Assembly: GCF_019655855.1 (NCBI RefSeq)
Contig: NZ_BPFX01000034.1
Coordinates: 1 to 64,000, forward strand
Direction: 5' to 3'
From: Pseudomonas paralcaligenes
GTDB lineage: Bacteria; Pseudomonadota; Gammaproteobacteria; Pseudomonadales; Pseudomonadaceae
DNA length: 64,000 bases
The notes under the pieces were generated by a model. That model did no database searches, was not told the DNA's origin, and saw only the letters and a program-made list of their open reading frames with translations. Shown here one piece after another: positions 46,724-56,606 of the stretch (positions are counted from its first letter, which is position 1; each line of letters opens with the position of its first letter). The translations under genes and the position numbers were made by a program.

Positions 46724-47399
46724 GGCTCACCTCCATGCCCAGCGCCCGCGGGAACAGCAGGTTGTTCTCCAGGTGGATGTGCTGCATCAGGTCCACGCGC
46801 AGTTCGTTGAGGCCGCGGTACAGCGCCTGCCAGGTGTTGCAGGCGCCGGCCGGTGCGCGGATGTCGTCGGTGAGTTCGGCGAGCCGCTCCAGGGCCTCGC
46901 CGTGCTGGTCGTGCTCGAAGCGCATCACCGAGATCGGACCGCCGGCCATGGCGCCCGCGCCGCGCAGGATCATCGGGAACAGCACCTGCTCCTCCTTCTG
47001 CATGTGGCTTTCCAGCTCCTGCTGCATCTCCATCAGCAGCTCGGTGAGGCCGTTCGGGCATTCCTCGCGGCGGCCGTGCACCTGCTCCACCCGCGCGGCC
47101 AGGCGGATCAGCTCCGGCAGCTGCTGGCGGTGGATGGCGTGGTAGCGGGTCAGCACATGGTCGATCAGCTGCGCCGGCGCGGCCTCGCGCCAGGTTTCCC
47201 CGCCCGCGTCCTGCGGGTCGAGGGCGAGCAGGCGGGCCGCCACTTCGCCGGCGTCGATGCCGCGCTCCCGGGCCGCCTGGCGCAGGCTCTTGGCGCCGCC
47301 GCAGCAGAAGTCCAGGTGGAATTCGTGGAATACCCGGGTGGCGCCGGGCAGGTTGCAGGCCAGGTTGCCGAGCGTGTCGTCGAGCAGTTGGGCGGCCAT
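46716..47399 (-). CDS. dnrN: Iron-sulfur cluster repair di-iron protein (YtfE/RIC)
   Basis: This 227-residue hemerythrin-like protein repairs iron-sulfur clusters damaged by NO or peroxide. The N-terminal ScdA domain has the redox Cys pair (FHLDFCCGGAKSLRQ), and the C-terminal di-iron part has HAIHRQQLPEL, ESHMQKEEQVLFPM, RFEHDQHGEAL and HIHLENNLLFPRAL. The start at 47399 is chosen for its AAGGAG. It is the first gene of the dnrN-norZ operon, directly behind a sigma54 promoter. Confidence 0.93.
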   Translation of the reverse strand: MAAQLLDDTLGNLACNLPGATRVFHEFHLDFCCGGAKSLRQAARERGIDAGEVAARLLALDPQDAGGETWREAAPAQLIDHVLTRYHAIHRQQLPELIRLAARVEQVHGRREECPNGLTELLMEMQQELESHMQKEEQVLFPMILRGAGAMAGGPISVMRFEHDQHGEALERLAELTDDIRAPAGACNTWQALYRGLNELRVDLMQHIHLENNLLFPRALGMEVSHG

Positions 47400-47437
47400 G
47401 GAGGGTCTCCTTATCGGGCTAGGTCCGATACCTCCAC

Positions 47438-47453
47438 CGCAAACGGCGTGCCG
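47438..47453 (-). promoter_or_regulatory. Sigma54 promoter of dnrN-norZ
   Basis: On the minus strand the sequence is CGGCAC-GCCGT-TTGCG, matching the -24/-12 consensus TGGCAC-N5-TTGCA at all but two end positions. The inferred start lies about 29 nt before the dnrN ATG. Sigma54 use requires an activator, here NorR, encoded divergently. Confidence 0.87.
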
Positions 47454-47462
47454 TCGTCCGGG

Positions 47463-47476
47463 TTGACGCAAATCAA
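47463..47476. promoter_or_regulatory. ANR/DNR-like box in the dnrN-norR intergenic region
   Basis: TTGAC-GCAA-ATCAA matches 9 of 10 bases of the FNR-family consensus. A -10-like TTTAAT lies at 47497-47502 toward norR, which would put the box near -40 of a norR promoter. Confidence 0.65.
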
Positions 47477-47494
47477 GGGTTTGCGCGGCGAGCG

Positions 47495-47507
47495 GGTTTA
47501 ATTTACC
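47495..47507. promoter_or_regulatory. NorR-type binding site 1
   Basis: GGT-TTAATTT-ACC fits GGT-N7-ACC, the NorR site described in Ralstonia and related bacteria. It lies about 55 bp upstream of the sigma54 promoter and overlaps the possible norR -10. Confidence 0.75.
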
Positions 47508-47519
47508 TGTCACGGATCA

Positions 47520-47532
47520 GGTAACGGATACC
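47520..47532. promoter_or_regulatory. NorR-type binding site 2
   Basis: GGT-AACGGAT-ACC is a second exact GGT-N7-ACC site, 25 bp from the first. It ends 4 nt before the norR start codon, so NorR could also repress its own gene. Confidence 0.75.
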
Positions 47533-47536
47533 CGAA

Positions 47537-49066
<1,530 letters not shown>

Positions 49067-49080
49067 TGACGGAGATGACG

Positions 49081-49548
49081 ATGCTGACCCACCTCGATGC
49101 CCAGGGCCACGCCAACATGGTGGATGTCACCGACAAGGCGGCGACCACCCGCGAGGCGCTGGCCGAATCGCGCGTGCGGATGCTGCCTGCCACCCTGGCG
49201 ATGATCGCCGACGGCAGCCACCCCAAGGGCGACGTGTTCGCCGTGGCGCGCATCGCCGGCATCCAGGCGGCGAAGCGGACCCATGAGCTGATCCCGCTGT
49301 GCCACCCGCTGCTGCTGACCGGCATCAAGGTCGAACTGGAGGCCGAGGGCATCGACTGCGTGCGCATCCAGGCGCGCTGCAAGCTGGCCGGGCAGACCGG
49401 GGTGGAGATGGAGGCGCTGACCGCCGCCAGCATCGCCGCGCTGACCCTCTACGACATGTGCAAGGCGGTGGACCGCGGCATCGTCATCGAGGCCGTGCGC
49501 CTGCTGGAGAAGAGTGGCGGTGTCTCGGGGCACTTCCGGGCGTCTTGA
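49081..49548 (+). CDS. moaC: Cyclic pyranopterin monophosphate synthase accessory protein
   Basis: This 155-residue enzyme completes the first step of molybdenum cofactor synthesis with MoaA, forming cPMP. The active-site region is intact: [29 protein letters not shown] and [10 protein letters not shown]. The start at 49081 (MLTHLDAQG) is chosen because a GGAG lies 6 nt before it; two in-frame ATGs upstream overlap norR. moaA is not in the window. Confidence 0.95.
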   Translation: MLTHLDAQGHANMVDVTDKAATTREALAESRVRMLPATLAMIADGSHPKGDVFAVARIAGIQAAKRTHELIPLCHPLLLTGIKVELEAEGIDCVRIQARCKLAGQTGVEMEALTAASIAALTLYDMCKAVDRGIVIEAVRLLEKSGGVSGHFRAS

Positions 49549-49558
49549 GTTTGGTCAA
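49545..49558 (+). promoter_or_regulatory. ANR-like box before pdxH
   Basis: TTGAG-TTTG-GTCAA matches 8 of 10 bases. CAGACT at 49581-49586 lies at the -10 position expected for a class II activator. The box overlaps the end of moaC. Confidence 0.45.
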
Positions 49559-49614
49559 GGCAGGCCATCGGCGCGCCGCACAGACTGCCGGCATCTTCCC
49601 GCGGAGAGCCGCCC

Positions 49615-50268
49615 ATGCACACGAGCGATGACCTGAGAGGCATGCGCCGGCAATACGGCAACGACGCGCCCCTCGAACGGAACGCCCCAGAGTCGCCGCT
49701 GCAACTGCTGCAGGGCTGGCTGCACGAGGCGATGGTGCGCGAGCGGCCGCCGGTCGAGGCCAACGCGATGTTCCTGGCCACGGCCGACGCCCGTGGCCAG
49801 CCCCATTGCCGGGTGGTGCTGCTCAAGGGCTGCGACGAACGCGGCCTGGTGTTCTTCAGCCACCACGGCAGCGCCAAGGGGCGGGAACTGGCGGGCAACC
49901 CGCGGGCGGCGGCGACCTTCCACTGGCCGTCCTGCGAGCGCCAGTTGCGCGTCGAGGGCGATGTGCGGCGCGTCGCCGACGACGAGGCCGACGACTACTT
50001 CAACAGCCGTCCGTTGCCCAGCCGGCTGGCCTGCTGGGCCAGCGAACAGAGCCAGGTGATCAGCGGCCGAGGCGAGCTGGAGGCGCGCATGGCCCTGGCC
50101 AAGTACCGCTTTCTCGACACCGAGCCGCCCCGTCCACCCGACTGGGGCGGCTACCGGCTGGTCCCCCACGAAATGGAGTTCTGGCAGGGGCGCCCCGATC
50201 GCCTGCACGACCGCCTGCGCTACCGGCGCGTGGCCGAGGGCTGGTGCCGGGAATTCCTGGCGCCCTGA
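49615..50268 (+). CDS. pdxH: Pyridoxamine 5'-phosphate oxidase
   Basis: This 217-residue FMN enzyme oxidises pyridoxine or pyridoxamine phosphate to pyridoxal phosphate with oxygen. The core motifs are intact: [45 protein letters not shown], and the C-terminal [17 protein letters not shown] that binds PLP. It sits inside the Mo-cofactor block, unusual company for an oxygen-requiring enzyme. GGAGAG lies upstream. Confidence 0.93.
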   Translation: MHTSDDLRGMRRQYGNDAPLERNAPESPLQLLQGWLHEAMVRERPPVEANAMFLATADARGQPHCRVVLLKGCDERGLVFFSHHGSAKGRELAGNPRAAATFHWPSCERQLRVEGDVRRVADDEADDYFNSRPLPSRLACWASEQSQVISGRGELEARMALAKYRFLDTEPPRPPDWGGYRLVPHEMEFWQGRPDRLHDRLRYRRVAEGWCREFLAP

Positions 50269-50285
50269 TTCGGAGAGGATGGAGC

Positions 50286-50534
50286 ATGCTCGACATCTAT
50301 TACTTCGCCGGCTACCGGGAGCGCCTGGGCGTGGACCGCGAGCGCGTCGCCTGGCAGCCGGAGCTGGCCAGCGTCGGGCAGTTGCGCCAGTGGCTGGTCG
50401 CGCGCGGCGGCGCCTGGTCCGAACTGGCCGCGAGCAACCTGATGTGTGCGCGCAACCAGGAGTTGTGCGGTCTGGAACAAGCGCTGTGCGACGGCGACGA
50501 GATCGCCTTCTTCCCGCCGGTGACGGGCGGCTGA
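50286..50534 (+). CDS. moaD: Molybdopterin synthase small subunit
   Basis: This 82-residue ubiquitin-fold protein carries the sulfur for molybdopterin on its C-terminal Gly-Gly (FFPPVTGG). The start ATG at 50286 has GGAG close upstream. It is 17 nt after pdxH and 1 nt before moaE, so the subunits are made together. Confidence 0.93.
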   Translation: MLDIYYFAGYRERLGVDRERVAWQPELASVGQLRQWLVARGGAWSELAASNLMCARNQELCGLEQALCDGDEIAFFPPVTGG

Positions 50535-50535
50535 G

Positions 50536-50988
50536 GTGGCCGTCCGCGTGCAGGCGCCGGCCTTCGACTCTTCCCGGCTGCTCGAAACGCTGCAACGGGA
50601 AAGCGGCGGGGCCGGGGCGGTGGTGGTCTTCGTCGGCCTGGTCCGCGACTTCAACCACGAGGGCGCGGTCGGCGAGCTGTACCTGGAGCACTACCCGGGC
50701 ATGACCGAGAAGGCGCTGCTGGCGATTGAGCGCGAGGCCCGTGCGCGCTGGCCGCTGCTGGCGGTGGAGATCGTGCATCGCTTCGGCCCGCTGGCACCGG
50801 CCGAGCCCATCGTCTTCGTGGGCGTCGGCAGCGCCCACCGGCAGGCCGCGTTCGAGGGCTGCGCCTACATCATGGACCAGCTGAAGACGAGGGCGCCGTT
50901 CTGGAAGAAGGAGTCGCACGGGCAGGGCGGCCAGTGGGTGGAGGCGCGTCCCGCCGACCAGGCCGCGGCGCGCCGCTGGGGGCGCTGA
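50536..50988 (+). CDS. moaE: Molybdopterin synthase catalytic subunit
   Basis: This 150-residue protein inserts two sulfurs into cPMP to make molybdopterin. The conserved residues are present: FVGLVRDFNHEGAV, LYLEHYPGMTEKAL, FGPLAPAEPIVFVGV, and the catalytic Lys-rich TRAPFWKKESH. The start is a GTG one nucleotide after the moaD stop. Confidence 0.94.
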   Translation: MAVRVQAPAFDSSRLLETLQRESGGAGAVVVFVGLVRDFNHEGAVGELYLEHYPGMTEKALLAIEREARARWPLLAVEIVHRFGPLAPAEPIVFVGVGSAHRQAAFEGCAYIMDQLKTRAPFWKKESHGQGGQWVEARPADQAAARRWGR

Positions 50989-51017
50989 GCGCAGGCTCAT
51001 CCGGGCTTCGGCCGTGA

Positions 51018-51031
51018 TTGACCGCGATCAG
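51018..51031 (+). promoter_or_regulatory. ANR-like box before moaB
   Basis: TTGAC-CGCG-ATCAG matches 8 of 10 bases and lies about 41 bp before a -10-like GATACC (51055-51060). It could drive moaB-moeA under low oxygen. Confidence 0.45.
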
Positions 51032-51130
51032 GCCGGGTCCATGCCGACCCTGGTGATACCTCCATCGGGGAATGGGCGGGGGCGACCGACAGGCGCAGTC
51101 TGCCGCCAGATCATCCGGGAGGTTGCGGTC

Positions 51131-51685
51131 ATGGCTCACTTGTCGAACGTCGAATTCCAGGCACTGCGCATCGCGGTGCTGACCATCAGCGATACGCGCA
51201 CGCTGGCCACGGACACCTCCGGGCAGACCCTGGCCGAGGCGCTGGAAGCGGCGGGGCACGCCCTCTACGAGCGGGCGCTGGTGCAGGACGACATCTGGCT
51301 GATCCGTGCCCGGCTGTGCGCCTGGATCGCCGACCCGCTGGTGCAGGTGGTGCTGCTCACCGGCGGCACCGGTTTCACCGCCCGGGACAACACGCCGCAG
51401 GCCGTGGCGCCGCTGCTGGACAAGGCGGTGGACGGCTTCGGCGAGCTGTTCCGCCAGCTGTCCCTGGGCGAGATCGGCACCTCTACCGTGCAGTCGCGTG
51501 CCCTGGCCGGGATCAGCAACGGCACCCTGGTGTGCTGCCTGCCCGGTTCGCCAGGGGCGTGCCGCACCGCCTGGGACGGCATCCTCGTCGAGCAGCTGGA
51601 CAGCCGCACCCGTCCCTGCAATTTCGTGCCCCACCTGAAGCGCCTGGCCGACCAGCCGGCGGCCATGTGCGGGAGCCGGTCATGA
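51131..51685 (+). CDS. moaB: Molybdenum cofactor biosynthesis protein MoaB
   Basis: This 184-residue MogA/MoaB-type protein adenylates molybdopterin. The nucleotide-binding motifs VLTISDTRTLATDTSG, LLTGGTGFTARDNTP and LPGSPGACRTAW are present. The ATG at 51131 has GGGAGG 8 nt upstream; a longer GTG-started frame from 51014 would run through the FNR-like box and is unlikely. Its stop overlaps the moeA start by 4 nt. Confidence 0.92.
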   Translation: MAHLSNVEFQALRIAVLTISDTRTLATDTSGQTLAEALEAAGHALYERALVQDDIWLIRARLCAWIADPLVQVVLLTGGTGFTARDNTPQAVAPLLDKAVDGFGELFRQLSLGEIGTSTVQSRALAGISNGTLVCCLPGSPGACRTAWDGILVEQLDSRTRPCNFVPHLKRLADQPAAMCGSRS

Positions 51686-52914
51686 ACGGCTGCGGTTGCG
51701 ACCAGGGCGGCCTGCGCCCGGTCGACGAGGCCATCGCCGAGCTGCTGGAGCGGGCGCCCAGCCCGCCGCCGCCGGCCTGGGTGCCGCTGGAGCAGGCGCA
51801 GGGTCTGACCCTGGCCGAGCCGATCCATGCGTTGCGGCCGATGCCGGCCTGGGACAACAGCGCCATGGACGGCTACGCCCTGCGCGCCCGCGACCTGCCC
51901 GATCAGGGCGGCCGCCTGCCCCTGGCGGGGCGCATCGCGGCGGGGGACACGGGGCAGGCGAGCCTGCCGCCCGGTCATGCGGCGCGCATCTTCACCGGCG
52001 CGCCGCTGCCGGACGGCGCCGATGCCGTGGTGCCCCAGGAACAGGCCCGGGCCGAGGGCGATGGCGTCTGGCTGGAACCCTGCCGGCCGGGTGCCCACGT
52101 GCGCCGACGTGGCGAGGAGTTCGACCGTGGCGCGCTGATCTTCGCCGCCGGCCAGCGGTTGCGGGCGCCCGCGCTGGGCCTGCTGGCCAGCCTGGGCGTG
52201 CCCGAGGTGGTGGTGCACCAGCGCCTGCGGGTCGGCCTGCTGAGCAGTGGTGACGAATTGCGCGAGCCGGGCGAGGTCCTGCTGCCCGGGCAGATCTACA
52301 ACGCCAATCGCTACAGCCTGACGGGTGCGCTGCGCAGCCTGGGCCTGGAGGTCGAGGCGTGCGGGGTGCTGATCGACGACCTGGCGGCAAGCCGCGATGC
52401 GCTGAGCCAGGCCGCCGCGGAATGTGACGTGTTGATGACCTCCGGCGGCGTGTCGGTCGGCGAGGAGGACCATCTCAAGCAGGCGGTGCGCGAGCTGGGC
52501 GAACTGAACCTGTGGCGCCTGGCCATCCAGCCCGGCAAGCCGTTCGCGTTCGGATGGGTGCGTGGCACGCCGTGGCTCGGCCTGCCCGGCAATCCGGTGG
52601 CGGCGCTGCTCACCGCGCTGGTGGTGGCGCGCCCGTTCCTGCTCAAGGCCCAGGGGCGCCGCGACGTGCTGCCGCGCGCCATCCCCATCGCCGCCGGCTT
52701 CGACTGGCCCACGGCCAATGGTCGGCGCCAGTACCTGCGGGCGCGGCTGGAGGAGGGCCTGAACGGGCTGGAGGTGGTGCCCCATGCCAAGCAGGGCTCC
52801 GCCATGCTGACCGGCCTGTGCGGGGCCGAGGGGCTGGCGATCGTCGAGGCGGGGCGCACTCTGGCGCGGGGCGAACCCGTGGATTTCCTGGCGCTCGACA
52901 CGCTGCTGGGTTGA
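51682..52914 (+). CDS. moeA: Molybdopterin molybdenumtransferase
   Basis: This 410-residue protein inserts molybdenum into adenylated molybdopterin. Motifs: AWDNSAMDGYALRA, IFTGAPLPDGADAVVPQE, LLSSGDEL, DVLMTSGGVSVGEEDH, and LPGNPVAALLTALVV. An unusual Cys-rich N-terminus (MNGCGCDQGG) precedes the domain. It is coupled to moaB. A perfect ANR box follows its stop and belongs to the next operon. Confidence 0.95.
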   Translation: MNGCGCDQGGLRPVDEAIAELLERAPSPPPPAWVPLEQAQGLTLAEPIHALRPMPAWDNSAMDGYALRARDLPDQGGRLPLAGRIAAGDTGQASLPPGHAARIFTGAPLPDGADAVVPQEQARAEGDGVWLEPCRPGAHVRRRGEEFDRGALIFAAGQRLRAPALGLLASLGVPEVVVHQRLRVGLLSSGDELREPGEVLLPGQIYNANRYSLTGALRSLGLEVEACGVLIDDLAASRDALSQAAAECDVLMTSGGVSVGEEDHLKQAVRELGELNLWRLAIQPGKPFAFGWVRGTPWLGLPGNPVAALLTALVVARPFLLKAQGRRDVLPRAIPIAAGFDWPTANGRRQYLRARLEEGLNGLEVVPHAKQGSAMLTGLCGAEGLAIVEAGRTLARGEPVDFLALDTLLG

Positions 52915-52939
52915 GCGGACGCCGCTCTGCGGCGGCGGC

Positions 52940-52953
52940 TTGATTGCAATCAA
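52940..52953 (+). promoter_or_regulatory. Perfect ANR/FNR box upstream of ubiUVT
   Basis: TTGAT-TGCA-ATCAA is an exact FNR-family palindrome, 62 nt before the ubiU start codon. The -10 at the expected spacing is weak (GAGAGT). Anaerobic induction of the UbiUVT pathway fits. Confidence 0.85.
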
Positions 52954-53014
52954 GGCACGCATGGACCCGCTGCCCGAGAGTGGGCGCCGCAACCGAATAC
53001 ACCGAGGTCGATTC

Positions 53015-54010
53015 ATGCACCTGGTATGTCCGGCGGGCAGTCTGCCCGCCCTCAAGGCTGCGCTGCAGCAAGGCGCGGATGCCATCTACGTGGGCTTCCG
53101 CGACGACACCAACGCCCGCCACTTCGCGGGCCTCAACCTGGACGAGCGGCAGCTGGACACCGGCCTGCAACTGATCCGCAGGGCGGGGCGCCAGTTGTAC
53201 GTGGCGGTCAACACCTACGCCCAGCCCGATGGCTGGGCGCGCTGGCAGCGCGCCGTGGACCGCGCGGCGGACCTGGGCGTCGACGCCCTGATCGCCGCGG
53301 ACCCGGGCGTGCTGGCCTACGCCAGCCGGCGCCATCCCGACCTGAACCTGCACCTGTCGGTGCAGGGCTCGGCCACCAACGCGGCCGCGCTGGCCTTCTA
53401 CCAGCAGCGCTACAACGTGCGCCGGGCCGTGCTGCCGCGGGTGTTGTCGCTGGCCCAGGTGCGCCAGCTGGCGGAGAAATGCACGCTGCCGCTGGAGGTG
53501 TTCGCCTTCGGCAGCCTGTGCATCATGGCCGAGGGCCGCTGCCACCTGTCGTCCTACGTCACCGGCGAGTCGCCCAACCTCTGCGGCGTGTGCTCGCCGG
53601 CCAAGGCCGTGCGCTGGCAGGAGGACGCCCGGGGCCTGAGTTCGCGCCTGGGCGGGGTGCTGATCGACCGCTACTCCCCCGAGGAGGCCGCCGGCTACCC
53701 GACCCTGTGCAAGGGCCGCTTCCTGGTGGACGGCCAGCGCTTCCACGCGCTGGAGGAACCCACCAGTCTGAATACCCTCGACCTGATCCCCGAACTGGCC
53801 GCCATGGGCATCGCCGCGGTGAAGATCGAGGGCCGCCAGCGCAGCCCCGCCTATGTGGAGCAGGTGACGCGGGTGTGGCGCGAGGCGCTGGACGCCCACG
53901 CCCGCGAGCCCCGGCGGTTCGCCGTGCAGGAGCACTGGCGCAAGGCGCTGGACGGGCTTTCCGAAGGCAGCCAGACCACCCTGGGCGCCTACCACCGATC
54001 CTGGCAGTGA
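53015..54010 (+). CDS. ubiU: O2-independent ubiquinone hydroxylation protein UbiU
   Basis: This 331-residue U32-peptidase-family protein works with UbiV to hydroxylate ubiquinone precursors without oxygen. The four 4Fe-4S ligands known in E. coli fall at identical positions here: Cys169, Cys176, Cys193 and Cys232. A fifth Cys at 190 sits beside Cys193. The start ATG at 53015 has GAGG 8 nt upstream. It leads the ubiU-ubiV-ubiT operon behind a perfect ANR box. Older annotations call it a protease. Confidence 0.95.
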   Translation: MHLVCPAGSLPALKAALQQGADAIYVGFRDDTNARHFAGLNLDERQLDTGLQLIRRAGRQLYVAVNTYAQPDGWARWQRAVDRAADLGVDALIAADPGVLAYASRRHPDLNLHLSVQGSATNAAALAFYQQRYNVRRAVLPRVLSLAQVRQLAEKCTLPLEVFAFGSLCIMAEGRCHLSSYVTGESPNLCGVCSPAKAVRWQEDARGLSSRLGGVLIDRYSPEEAAGYPTLCKGRFLVDGQRFHALEEPTSLNTLDLIPELAAMGIAAVKIEGRQRSPAYVEQVTRVWREALDAHAREPRRFAVQEHWRKALDGLSEGSQTTLGAYHRSWQ

Positions 54011-54017
54011 GGTCGTC

Positions 54018-54905
54018 ATGAAATTGAGTCTTGGGCCCGTGCTGTTCTACTGGGGCCGCGACAGGCTGCTGGATTTCTACGCCGAGATGGCGGAGCAGCC
54101 GCTGGACATCATCTACCTGGGGGAGACGGTCTGCTCCAAGCGCCGGGCCATGTCCCTCGATCACTGGCTGGGCCTGGCCCGCGAGCTGCGCGAATGCACC
54201 CGCGCCGAACTGGTGCTGTCCGGCCTGACCCTGGTCGAGGCCGCGTCCGAGCTGTCCAGCCTGAAGCGCCTATGCGACAACGGCGAGCTGCTGGTCGAGG
54301 CCAACGACATGGGCGCGGTGCAGCTGCTGCACGAGCGCCGCACGCCGTTCGTGGCCGGGCCGGCGCTCAACCTGTACAACGCCCATGCCCTGGACGAGCT
54401 GATCGCATGCGGCCTGCGCCGCTGGGTGCCGCCGGTGGAGTGTTCGCGCCGCCTACTGCAGGACTGCCTGCAGCAGCTCGACCTGCTGGGCCGCCCGCGG
54501 CCCGAGGTGGAGCTGTTCGCCTATGGCCACCTGCCCCTGGCCTACTCGGCGCGCTGCTTCACCGCGCGGGCCGAGAACCGGCCGAAGGACGACTGCCGCT
54601 TCTGCTGCCTGAACTACCCCGAGGGCATCCCGCTGTACAGCCAGGAGCGCCAGCCGCTGTTCACCCTGAACGGCATCCAGACCATGTCCGCCGAGGTGTG
54701 CAACCTGCTGCCCGACTATCCGGCGATGGCCGCCAGCGGCATCGACGTGCTGCGCCTGAGCCCGCGCCACGAGGGCATGGTGGAGGTCGTCCAGGCGTTC
54801 GCCGAGGTCAGGGCCGGCTCGATGCCGCCCCTGGCGGTGGACGGCTGCAACGGCTACTGGCATGGCCAGCCGGGCATGCTGCGCGTCGAGGAGACAGGGC
54901 TATGA
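54018..54905 (+). CDS. ubiV: O2-independent ubiquinone hydroxylation protein UbiV
   Basis: This 295-residue U32-family partner of UbiU has cluster-ligand Cys at 39, 180, 193 and 197, the same numbers as in E. coli UbiV; Cys196 adds a CC pair (DDCRFCCLNYP). It follows ubiU by 7 nt and overlaps ubiT by 4 nt. The pair lets the cell make ubiquinone while respiring nitrate without oxygen. Confidence 0.95.
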   Translation: MKLSLGPVLFYWGRDRLLDFYAEMAEQPLDIIYLGETVCSKRRAMSLDHWLGLARELRECTRAELVLSGLTLVEAASELSSLKRLCDNGELLVEANDMGAVQLLHERRTPFVAGPALNLYNAHALDELIACGLRRWVPPVECSRRLLQDCLQQLDLLGRPRPEVELFAYGHLPLAYSARCFTARAENRPKDDCRFCCLNYPEGIPLYSQERQPLFTLNGIQTMSAEVCNLLPDYPAMAASGIDVLRLSPRHEGMVEVVQAFAEVRAGSMPPLAVDGCNGYWHGQPGMLRVEETGL

Positions 54906-55375
54906 GCCTGGCGCACCTGGCCTTGCGCATCGCCGAGCCGCTGCTGCCGCTGGGGCGCCACGTGCCGTTCGCCGTGCAGCGCGAACTGGTGGAGCGGGTC
55001 GCCGCCAGCCTGTTCGCCGAGCCGCTGGCGGAGGGCGCCTTCGACCTGCTGGAGGGGCGCTGGCTGCGCCTGGAGGTGTCCGACCTCGGCCTGGCCTGGT
55101 GCCTGACCTGCGACGGCGCGCGGCTGCGAGTCGAGGAGCGGGCGGCGGCGGATGTCTGCATCCGCGGCAACTGGCGCGATTTCCTGCTGCTGGCCAGCCG
55201 CCAGGAGGACCCGGACACCCTGTTCTTCCGCCGACGCCTGGTGATCGAGGGCGACACGGACCTGGGGCTGGGGATGAAGAACCTGCTGGACGGGCTAGAC
55301 CCGGAACAGCTGCCGCCCAGGCTGTGGCAACTGCTCCGGCAGATGGGCGAGAGGGTGAGGCAGGCCGCTGGCTGA
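54902..55375 (+). CDS. ubiT: Ubiquinone biosynthesis accessory factor UbiT
   Basis: This 157-residue SCP2-domain protein binds hydrophobic ubiquinone intermediates for the UbiU/UbiV step. The sterol-carrier-like fold is seen in LRLEVSDLGLAWCLTCDG, ADVCIRGNWRDFLLLASRQ, and TLFFRRRLVIEGDTDLGLGM. It overlaps ubiV (ATGA). A hexamer repeat and a REP pair follow it. Confidence 0.92.
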   Translation: MSLAHLALRIAEPLLPLGRHVPFAVQRELVERVAASLFAEPLAEGAFDLLEGRWLRLEVSDLGLAWCLTCDGARLRVEERAAADVCIRGNWRDFLLLASRQEDPDTLFFRRRLVIEGDTDLGLGMKNLLDGLDPEQLPPRLWQLLRQMGERVRQAAG

Positions 55376-55410
55376 GAGCCTGCTGCTCCCCAGAGCAGAA
55401 GCTGACTTGG

Positions 55411-55434
55411 CTCTTGCTCTTGCTCTTGCTCTTG
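55411..55434 (+). repeat. Tandem hexamer (CTCTTG) x 4
   Basis: Four perfect copies of CTCTTG lie 36 nt past the ubiT stop and run directly into a REP sequence. It is non-coding and short. Confidence 0.9.
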
Positions 55435-55498
55435 TGGGAGCGGCCTTGGCCGCGAACGGAACAGCGCAGAAGCATCGCGGCCAAGGCCGCTCCCACAA
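55432..55498. repeat. Perfect opposed REP pair (REPIN) between ubiT and the DGC gene
   Basis: The arms 55432-55455 and 55475-55498 are exact 24-bp inverted copies of the GTGGGAGCGGCCTTGGCCGC family, with a 19-nt centre. It lies between convergent genes and can form a strong hairpin. It is the best-preserved REPIN in the window. Confidence 0.9.
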
Positions 55499-55513
55499 CA
55501 GCTTCCGAGTTGC

Positions 55514-55900
55514 TCAGTCGCTCTCGCGGCCACGCATGGCATCACCATCCAGCAGCTTCACCACCTCCAGATAGGCCTCGTCGACCGTCTCGCCGTCGAA
55601 ATCCTCGCCATAGCGCTTCTTCAGCCCCTGCTTGCTGAGGATCAGGTGGACGCTGGGCTGCACGCCGTGCTGGCCGAGGCAGCCGCGCACGCACTGCAGC
55701 ACGCAGCCGTCGATGGCCAGGATCGGCCGGCCGCTGTTGGCCTTGCTGACCAGCGAGGCCACGCGCCCGCCGACGCCGGCGATGCACGACATCTCGGCCA
55801 GTCCGGCGCGGTCCAGGCGCACGGCCAGGGTGTTGGCGAGCTGGGCGACGTTGGAACAGCCGGAGCAGGAGTACACCAGGGGCAGTTTCGGGTCTGACAT
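55514..55900 (-). CDS. DGC-domain putative zinc-binding protein
   Basis: This 128-residue protein contains the DGC motif (AIDGCVLQCVRGCLGQHG) and an N-terminal CSGCSN motif, giving a Cys cluster that probably binds zinc or another metal. A homologue lies in the nar region of P. aeruginosa. The function is unknown; nitrate-respiration genes are its regular neighbours. It is on the minus strand downstream of the DNR-type regulator, 28 nt away, so the two may be one transcript. Confidence 0.82.
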   Translation of the reverse strand: MSDPKLPLVYSCSGCSNVAQLANTLAVRLDRAGLAEMSCIAGVGGRVASLVSKANSGRPILAIDGCVLQCVRGCLGQHGVQPSVHLILSKQGLKKRYGEDFDGETVDEAYLEVVKLLDGDAMRGRESD

Positions 55901-55928
55901 GTTGCTCTCCTGCTCGGGGGGCGCTGCG

Positions 55929-56606
55929 CTACTCTTGGTAGCTGGCCAGGCTGGGACGGTCGAGCACCCGGATCACGCGGCGCTCCATGGCGATCAGCCC
56001 CGCGTCGATCATGCGGTGCAGGATGCGCGAGAAGGTCTCCGGCTGGATGCCGAGCTGCGAGGCGATCAGGCGTTTCGGCACGCTCAGGCGGATCTGCCCG
56101 CCGTCCGTTTCCTGTTCCTGGCAGAGGTAGCGGACGACCCGGCGGCTGGCGTTGCCCAGGGCCAGGGTGTCGATCTCGGCGAGGCGCTGGTTCAGGCGGA
56201 TGCTGAGGCTGGTCAGCAGCTCCAGGCAGGCCATGGGCTGTTCTTCCAGCACCCGGCGGTAGTGGGCGCCGTCGATGCTGATCAGGCTGCTCTGCTTGAA
56301 CGCGCTGGCGGTGTCCGGGTAGTGGCGGGTGCCGCTGAACAGCAGCGCCTCGGTGAAGCTCTGGCCGGGGGCGATCACCTCCACCAGCTTCTCCTGGCCC
56401 TCGGGCAGCACCCGGGTCAGCGTCACCTGGCCCTGCAGCAGCAGGTAGAAGCGGTCCGCCACGTCGCCCTGGTGGAAGAGCACCGAACCCGCCTCCAGCC
56501 GCCGGTGGATCGCCAGGCAGCAGACCTCCTGGAATACGGACTCCGGCAGCCGATCGAACAAGTGATGCCGGCGCAGAAACGCCTGTGTCGAGAAATCGGT
56601 GAGCAT
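55929..56606 (-). CDS. dnr: DNR-type Crp/Fnr regulator of denitrification
   Basis: This 225-residue Crp/Fnr protein aligns with P. aeruginosa DNR through HHLFDRLPESVFQEV, LFHQGDVADRFYLLLQGQVTL, and the helix-turn-helix VPKRLIASQLGIQPETFSRI. It lacks the N-terminal Cys cluster of ANR, as DNR does; DNR is thought to sense NO through heme. The ATG has AAGGAGGTG upstream. It is divergent from the NifQ-like operon across a region with two FNR-family boxes. It would recognise the same boxes as ANR. Confidence 0.8.
   Translation of the reverse strand: MLTDFSTQAFLRRHHLFDRLPESVFQEVCCLAIHRRLEAGSVLFHQGDVADRFYLLLQGQVTLTRVLPEGQEKLVEVIAPGQSFTEALLFSGTRHYPDTASAFKQSSLISIDGAHYRRVLEEQPMACLELLTSLSIRLNQRLAEIDTLALGNASRRVVRYLCQEQETDGGQIRLSVPKRLIASQLGIQPETFSRILHRMIDAGLIAMERRVIRVLDRPSLASYQE

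Noticed and set aside
45119..46810. 563-residue plus-strand open frame opposite norZ
   Set aside because: Antisense shadow of the NO reductase gene, whose membrane helices and metal-ligand His are intact.
55411..55434. CTCTTG repeats as a CRISPR-like or phase-variation tract
   Set aside because: The units are 6 bp with no spacers, and the tract is outside any coding frame or promoter.
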